Under the pieces are notes generated by a model that did no database searches, had not been told where the DNA came from, and saw nothing but the letters and a program-made list of their open reading frames with translations. This document shows positions 15,094 to 18,689 of a stretch of DNA of 18,689 nt, piece after piece (position 1 is the first letter of the stretch; every line of letters starts with the position of its first letter). Origin of the DNA: an uncultured Zoogloea sp. (GTDB lineage: Bacteria; Pseudomonadota; Gammaproteobacteria; Burkholderiales; Rhodocyclaceae); assembly GCA_937967645.1 (NCBI GenBank), contig CALBTT010000073.1:1-18689 (forward strand), read 5' to 3'. The translations under genes and the position numbers were made by a program.

Positions 15094-15114
15094 TTGATGC
15101 AAGGACTGCATCAA
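15094..15114. promoter_or_regulatory. Perfect LysR-type palindrome, 8-bp arms
   Basis: TTGATGCA-N5-TGCATCAA is a perfect interrupted palindrome containing T-N11-A (T15098 to A15110). It lies just upstream of the LysR gene's Shine-Dalgarno. A candidate leftward promoter (TTGGCA at 15149-15154, 17-nt spacer, GTAAAT at 15126-15131 on the minus strand) would place this palindrome at or just after the start of transcription, the position expected for autorepression. Confidence 0.6.
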
Positions 15115-15145
15115 TTCGATGAAATATTTACGATTGTGTAACTCA

Positions 15146-15160
15146 TTCTGCCAAACAGAA
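15146..15160. promoter_or_regulatory. Second LysR-type palindrome
   Basis: TTCTG-N5-CAGAA is a perfect interrupted palindrome with T-N11-A spacing, centred 49 bp from the first. It lies 40 nt upstream of the amidase ATG and overlaps the proposed leftward -35 box. The arms differ in sequence from the first site, so it may be a weaker second site or chance. Confidence 0.35.
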
Positions 15161-15200
15161 AATTCCTCCGCCACACCAGGCAATCACACGAGGAGGAAAC

Positions 15201-16778
15201 ATGGACACCCGATCAAGCTCGCCAGAAGCGGCCACCCAAAGTCGCCGGCGTTTTCTGAAGGCAGGCAGCCTGCTGTCAGCCGCCGCCCTGACCCCGGGAC
15301 TGGCCCAGGCCGCGGCGGCAGCCGCCCGCCCGAGGGCCACCCCCAACGACATCGTGATGGCGGACGCCATCGACCTGTCCGGCTGGATCCGCAGGCGCCA
15401 GGTCTCCTGCCGCGAAGTCATGGTGGCCTTCCTGGACCACATCGACAGGATCAACCCCAAGGTCAATGCGATTGTCTCCCTGCAGGACCGGGACGGGCTG
15501 CTCAAGCAGGCCGACGAGCGTGACCGCCAGCTGCGTGCCGGCCAGTACCTGGGCTGGATGCACGGCCTGCCCCAGGCCCCCAAGGATCTGGCGGCCACTG
15601 CCGGCATCGTCACCACCAGCGGCTCGCCGATTTTCCGCAACTACGTGCCCAAGCAGGACGCCATCATCGTCGAGCGGGTCCGCAAGGCTGGCGCGATCCT
15701 GATCGGCAAGACCAACACGCCCGAGTTCGGCCTCGGCTCCCACACCTACAACACCGTCTTCGGCACCACCGGCAATGCCTACGACCCCAGCCGTTGCGCC
15801 GGCGGCAGCAGCGGCGGCGCAGCGGTGGCCCTGGCCACCCGCATGCTGCCGGTGGCCGACGGCAGCGACATGATGGGCTCGCTGCGCAATCCGGGGGCCT
15901 ACAACAACGTCTTCGGCTTCCGGCCTTCCCAGGGGCGGGTCCCCTTCGGGCCGTCCAGCGAAGTCTTCTACCAGCAGCTCGGCTACGAAGGCCCGATGGC
16001 CCGCAGCGTCACCGACCTGGCCCTGCTGCTGTCCGTGCAGGCCGGCTTCGATGCGCGCATGCCCCTGACCATCAACCAGGACCCACGTGACTTCCCCACC
16101 CGGCTCAAACGCGACTTCAAGGGGACCCGCATCGGCTGGCTGGGCGATTTCAACGGCTACCTGCCGATGGAGGCCGGAGTCATGGACCTGTGCCGCGAAG
16201 CCCTGAAGAGCTTCGAGCTCATCGGCTGCCAGGTCGAGGAAGCCCGCCCCGACTTCGCCATGGAGCAGCTCTGGCAGACCTGGCTGACCCTGCGCCACTT
16301 CCTGATCGCCGGCATCGCCTCGGGACTGTATGCCGATCCGGCCAAGCGGGCGCTGATGAAGCCAGAGGCCATCTGGGAGATCGAGAACGGCCTGCGTATC
16401 AGCGGCGCCGACGTCTACCAGGCCTCGGTCCAGCGCAGCAAGTGGTACGAGGCCCTGCGCAAGCTCTTCCAGCGCTACGACTACCTGGTCCTGCCCACCG
16501 CCCAGGTGTTTCCCTTCGACGGCGCCGTCCACTGGCCTACCGAGATCGCCGGCCGCCCCATGGACACCTATCACCGCTGGATGGAGGTGGTGGTTGGCGG
16601 GACGCTCTCCGGCCTGCCGGTGATCAACGTGCCCGCCGGCTTCAATGCCGCCGGCCTCCCGATGGGGCTGCAGGTGATGGGCCCGGCCCAGGCCGACCTG
16701 GCCGTCCTGCAACTCGCCCATGCCTACGAACAGGCCACCCGCTGGGTCCAGAAGCGCCCGCCCGCCTTGATCGCCTGA
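15201..16778 (+). CDS. Tat-exported amidase (amidase signature family)
   Basis: A 525-residue amidase-signature hydrolase. The N-terminus carries a twin-arginine signal, SRRRFLK (14-20), followed by a hydrophobic stretch ending ALTPGLAQA, so it should be exported folded to the periplasm. The Ser-cisSer-Lys triad is visible as K128 (GLPQAPKDLA), S203 (CAGGSSGGAAVA) and S227 (GSDMMGSLRNPG). The K-S and S-S spacings of 75 and 24 equal those of fatty acid amide hydrolase. The substrate amide is unknown. An AGGAGGA Shine-Dalgarno lies about 6 nt before the ATG. The gene is 22 nt upstream of the DcaP-type porin, implying an operon that pairs uptake across the outer membrane with periplasmic hydrolysis. 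Confidence 0.92.
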   Translation: MDTRSSSPEAATQSRRRFLKAGSLLSAAALTPGLAQAAAAAARPRATPNDIVMADAIDLSGWIRRRQVSCREVMVAFLDHIDRINPKVNAIVSLQDRDGLLKQADERDRQLRAGQYLGWMHGLPQAPKDLAATAGIVTTSGSPIFRNYVPKQDAIIVERVRKAGAILIGKTNTPEFGLGSHTYNTVFGTTGNAYDPSRCAGGSSGGAAVALATRMLPVADGSDMMGSLRNPGAYNNVFGFRPSQGRVPFGPSSEVFYQQLGYEGPMARSVTDLALLLSVQAGFDARMPLTINQDPRDFPTRLKRDFKGTRIGWLGDFNGYLPMEAGVMDLCREALKSFELIGCQVEEARPDFAMEQLWQTWLTLRHFLIAGIASGLYADPAKRALMKPEAIWEIENGLRISGADVYQASVQRSKWYEALRKLFQRYDYLVLPTAQVFPFDGAVHWPTEIAGRPMDTYHRWMEVVVGGTLSGLPVINVPAGFNAAGLPMGLQVMGPAQADLAVLQLAHAYEQATRWVQKRPPALIA

Positions 16779-16800
16779 GCCACCGCCACGGAGAACAACG

Positions 16801-18144
16801 ATGAACCTCACCGCCCGCCGTACCCCGCTCACCACCCTGCTCGCCGGCCTGCTGCTGGTTGGCGCCACCCCTGCCTCCGCCGCCGCCACCGACGAGGCCG
16901 CAGAACTGCGCAGCATGCTCAAGCAACTCCAGGAACGTCTGGAAGCCCTCGAGAAGAAGGACCAGGCCGCCGCCACCGCAGCCCCTCCCGTCTCCGGCAA
17001 ACAGTACATCGAGGCCGGTGACCTGCCGGGCTCCTTCCGTCTGCCGGGCTCCGAGACCTCGATCAAGCTGTACGGCAACGTGCGCACGGACGCCACCTAT
17101 GATTTCAAGGGCCGCATTGCGGCGGTCAACAGCTACGGCTGGGCCAACAGCCTGTTCCTGCAGCCCTTCGACAACAGCGCCGCAGGCCGGCGCACCGGCC
17201 AGACCTTCGCAACCGCCCGCGGCTCGCGCTTCGGCTTCCTGACCAGCACCCCGACCGCCGAATATGGCGCGGTCACCACCAAGCTGGAAGGCGATTTCGA
17301 CGGTCTCAACACCCTGGGCGGCGAGACCCAGACCACCGTACGCCTGCGCGAAGCCTGGGCCAAGGTCGGCGGCCTGCTGGTCGGCCAAACCTGGAGCACT
17401 TTCGTCGACCTGCGCGCCCAGCCGGACCTCATCGAGTGGAACGGCACCGGCATCACCCCGACGATCCGCCAGGCCATGGCCCGCTACAGCCTGCCCGCGG
17501 GCCCGCGAGGACGCGTAGATCTGGCCGTCGAAAACTCGATCGGCTCCACCCTGGCCAAGTCACCGGTGGCCGATTACGACAAGGGCTTCGACTTCGTGGC
17601 CGCCTTCACCCAGGACACCGACTGGGGCCACTATTCCGTTCGCGCAGTGACCCTCGGCTACAAGAACGACCAGCACAGCAAGCAGGGCTATGGCGTGGCA
17701 GCCAGCAGCCGCATCAACCTGGGCCGCCAGGACAGCATCGTGCTGATGGCCGCCGGCGGCGAGGGCATCGGACGCTACATGTACAACGGCCTGGTGCAGG
17801 GTGCGGTCAATACGCCGGATGGCATCCGCCTGTGGCGCGGCTGGGGTGCCCATGCCGGCTACACACACCGCTGGTCCGACAGCCTGCGCTCCACCCTCGC
17901 CATGGCCGAGACGCATTTCGAGCGGGATGACGTGGCCAACGCCGCGCAACGCGCCAACAGCCCCGCCGGGGCCGACTTCTACCCCAACGAGAAACTGCGC
18001 CAGTTCTGGATCAACACCTTCTGGAACCCGGCCCGCAACGTGGACCTAGGCGTGGACTACAGCTACGGCAAGCGGGAGACGTTCAACGGGGAAAAAGGCA
18101 CGGTCAGCCGCCTGGGCACCATGCTGCGCTACAACTTCAACTGA
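16801..18144 (+). CDS. DcaP-type outer-membrane porin
   Basis: A 447-residue outer-membrane channel of the DcaP-like group. A signal peptide (1-27, ending TPASA) is followed by a coiled-coil segment (about 31-55, AELRSMLKQLQERLEALEKKD), a linker, and the family opening GSFRLPGSETSIKLYGNVRTDATYD, then barrel strands and a C-terminal YNFN. DcaP of Acinetobacter is a trimeric porin with an N-terminal coiled coil that admits dicarboxylates and related negatively charged compounds. GGAG lies 7 nt before the ATG. The 22-nt gap to the amidase gene implies co-transcription, so the pore probably admits the amidase substrate. The last residue is asparagine rather than the usual aromatic, with phenylalanine just before it. 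Confidence 0.9.
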   Translation: MNLTARRTPLTTLLAGLLLVGATPASAAATDEAAELRSMLKQLQERLEALEKKDQAAATAAPPVSGKQYIEAGDLPGSFRLPGSETSIKLYGNVRTDATYDFKGRIAAVNSYGWANSLFLQPFDNSAAGRRTGQTFATARGSRFGFLTSTPTAEYGAVTTKLEGDFDGLNTLGGETQTTVRLREAWAKVGGLLVGQTWSTFVDLRAQPDLIEWNGTGITPTIRQAMARYSLPAGPRGRVDLAVENSIGSTLAKSPVADYDKGFDFVAAFTQDTDWGHYSVRAVTLGYKNDQHSKQGYGVAASSRINLGRQDSIVLMAAGGEGIGRYMYNGLVQGAVNTPDGIRLWRGWGAHAGYTHRWSDSLRSTLAMAETHFERDDVANAAQRANSPAGADFYPNEKLRQFWINTFWNPARNVDLGVDYSYGKRETFNGEKGTVSRLGTMLRYNFN

Positions 18145-18159
18145 CGCCGCGCATCACCC

Positions 18160-18182
18160 CAGCCCCCGCCTACTGGGGGCTG
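18160..18182. terminator. Shared hairpin between convergent porin and SMR genes
   Basis: CAGCCCCC (18160-18167) and GGGGGCTG (18175-18182) form a perfect 8-bp stem with a 7-nt loop. It overlaps the last codons of the SMR gene and lies 15 nt after the DcaP-type stop codon. No T-run is present on either strand, so it is a weak or Rho-assisted terminator for both genes. Confidence 0.5.
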
Positions 18183-18490
18183 GACAGCTTCATCAGCACC
18201 AGGCCGGCAACGATGAGCACGGCCGCCAGGATCCGCCCGACACCCATCGGTTCGCCGAGCACGACGACGCCGACGATAAAAGCCCCCAGCGCACCGATAC
18301 CGGTCCAGATGGCGTAGGCCGTCCCCAGGGGGAGCGTCTTCATGGCAAGGGAAAGCAGGCCGAAACTGGCCGCGGCGGTGACCAGGGTGATCACGCTCGG
18401 CATCAGCCGGGTGAAGCCCTCGGACTGCTTCATGGTGAACACCCACACGATTTCCAGCAGTCCTGCGCACAACAACATGATCCAGGCCAT
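18170..18490 (-). CDS. sugE: SMR exporter, SugE/Gdx (guanidinium exporter) type
   Basis: A 106-residue, four-helix small multidrug resistance protein of the SugE/Gdx subgroup. The sequence MAWIMLLCAGLLEIVWVFTMKQSEGFTRL matches the Gdx start, with the essential proton/substrate glutamate E13 and W16. Later hallmarks are MKTLPLGTAYAIWTGIGALGAFIVG. Gdx proteins export guanidinium in exchange for protons and work as antiparallel dimers in the inner membrane. The second of two adjacent ATGs (18490) is chosen: GAGGAG ends 6 nt before it, and family members begin MAW or MSW. Longer versions up to 18622 would read through the leader hairpins. The leader contains one hairpin with an ACGG loop, reminiscent of guanidine-II riboswitches, but not the required pair. 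Confidence 0.9.
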   Translation of the reverse strand: MAWIMLLCAGLLEIVWVFTMKQSEGFTRLMPSVITLVTAAASFGLLSLAMKTLPLGTAYAIWTGIGALGAFIVGVVVLGEPMGVGRILAAVLIVAGLVLMKLSSPQ

Positions 18491-18511
18491 CATCGACTCC
18501 TCTGAAAAGAG

Positions 18512-18525
18512 CCGGGCCGTCCCGG
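18512..18525 (-). promoter_or_regulatory. ACGG-loop hairpin in the sugE leader (possible half of a guanidine-II riboswitch)
   Basis: On the minus strand CCGGG-ACGG-CCCGG is a perfect 5-bp stem with an ACGR tetraloop, 9 nt before the Shine-Dalgarno of the guanidinium-exporter gene. Guanidine-II (mini-ykkC) riboswitches consist of two such ACGR hairpins whose loops kiss. I see only this one in the leader. Two other hairpins upstream (18534-18547 and 18583-18598) have different loops. It is a candidate only. Confidence 0.3.
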
Positions 18526-18582
18526 ACATGACACCCCTGGGCAGGGGGAGGACGTGGCCTCTGTGATCAGGACACGCCGACC

Positions 18583-18598
18583 GGGGATTCGGTTCCCC
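18583..18598 (-). other. Hairpin between tRNA-Ser and sugE
   Basis: On the minus strand GGGGA and TCCCC form a 5-bp stem with a 6-nt loop, about 40 nt downstream of the tRNA. No T-run follows. It may be a weak tRNA terminator or part of the sugE leader. A similar 5-bp hairpin lies at 18534-18547 (CCCCT/AGGGG). Confidence 0.3.
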
Positions 18599-18635
18599 CA
18601 GGGAGGCGACGCGTCCATACAAGAAAGATCTCTGC

Positions 18636-18689
18636 TGGCGGAGGCGGTGAGATTCGAACTCACGAAGGGTTTCCCCTTGCCGGTTTTCA
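18636..18689 (-). tRNA. tRNA-Ser(UGA), 5' part cut off by contig end
   Basis: The minus strand from the contig edge reads the anticodon TGA (18687-18689), AA, the anticodon-stem half ACCGG, a long variable arm with stem AAGGG-GAAA-CCCTT, a T arm GTGAG-TTCGAAT-CTCAC, acceptor half CGCCTCC, discriminator G and encoded CCA (18638-18636). The long variable arm, the G discriminator and the UGA anticodon all fit serine. The D arm, 5' anticodon stem and 5' acceptor strand lie beyond the window. Confidence 0.93.

Noticed and set aside
15276..17096. 606-codon minus-strand open frame across the amidase and porin start
   Set aside because: It crosses two well-supported genes and their junction, and its sequence is low-complexity Gly/Ala/Val/His typical of an antisense frame.
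18491..18635. Guanidine-I or guanidine-III riboswitch upstream of sugE
   Set aside because: I looked for the conserved guanidine-I blocks and the guanidine-III pseudoknot core and found neither; only the single ACGG hairpin remains.
14173..18689. Genomic island inserted at tRNA-Ser
   Set aside because: No integrase gene, no second copy of the tRNA 3' end and no base-composition shift are visible in the window.
1..18689. CRISPR arrays, insertion sequences, prophage or rRNA genes
   Set aside because: No regularly spaced repeats, transposase, phage or rRNA sequence was seen on reading the window; the only mobile-type sequence is the REP doublet at 4101-4168.

Overview
The window is GC-rich, tightly packed DNA from a Gram-negative bacterium. 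Two outer-membrane porins, a Tim44-like membrane protein, a short ribosome-hibernation factor, a TctD/TctE-type two-component system and an NhaR-type regulator together suggest a betaproteobacterium, possibly of the Rhodocyclales; this taxonomic placement is inference. Both ends are contig ends. Bases 1-50 are Illumina P5/TruSeq adapter, not genome. The last base falls in the anticodon of a tRNA-Ser(UGA).

Layout. (1) 51-909: 3' part of a Tim44-domain gene, an extra hairpin, and a strong intrinsic terminator. (2) 930-4104: nhaR-like regulator on the minus strand, divergent from an HPF/RaiA gene across a short regulatory region with two inverted repeats and a good sigma70-type promoter; then a COG2509-type FAD-dependent dehydrogenase. 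(3) 4101-4190: a REP doublet with three 10-bp repeats fills the gap to the next, convergent gene. (4) 4198-10774, all minus strand: classical porin, AbrB-family membrane protein, and an ABC importer operon (binding protein, fused double permease, ATPase) closed by an intrinsic terminator. (5) 10943-13032: TctD-like response regulator and TctE-like sensor kinase, divergent from the ABC operon. (6) 13024-14097: unrecognised cytoplasmic protein, minus strand. (7) 14173-18144: LysR regulator divergent from an operon of a Tat-exported amidase and a DcaP-type porin. (8) 18170-18490: SugE/Gdx-type SMR exporter with a structured leader, then the truncated tRNA.

How the genes work together. The clearest system is the TctDE-like pair with the ABC importer and the first porin. 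A 21-bp element, 19/21 identical, lies 81 nt upstream of the porin start and 90 nt upstream of the binding-protein start, in the same orientation. It contains two CTTTC half-sites 11 bp apart, the geometry expected of an OmpR-family response regulator. I infer a small regulon in which the kinase detects a solute, the porin admits it through the outer membrane and the ABC transporter imports it. The binding protein resembles ferric-ion (AfuA/FbpA) proteins but lacks the tandem tyrosines used for iron, so an organic or phosphorylated anion is a better guess. The second system is the LysR/amidase/DcaP-porin module, in which an amide would enter by the porin and be hydrolysed in the periplasm.
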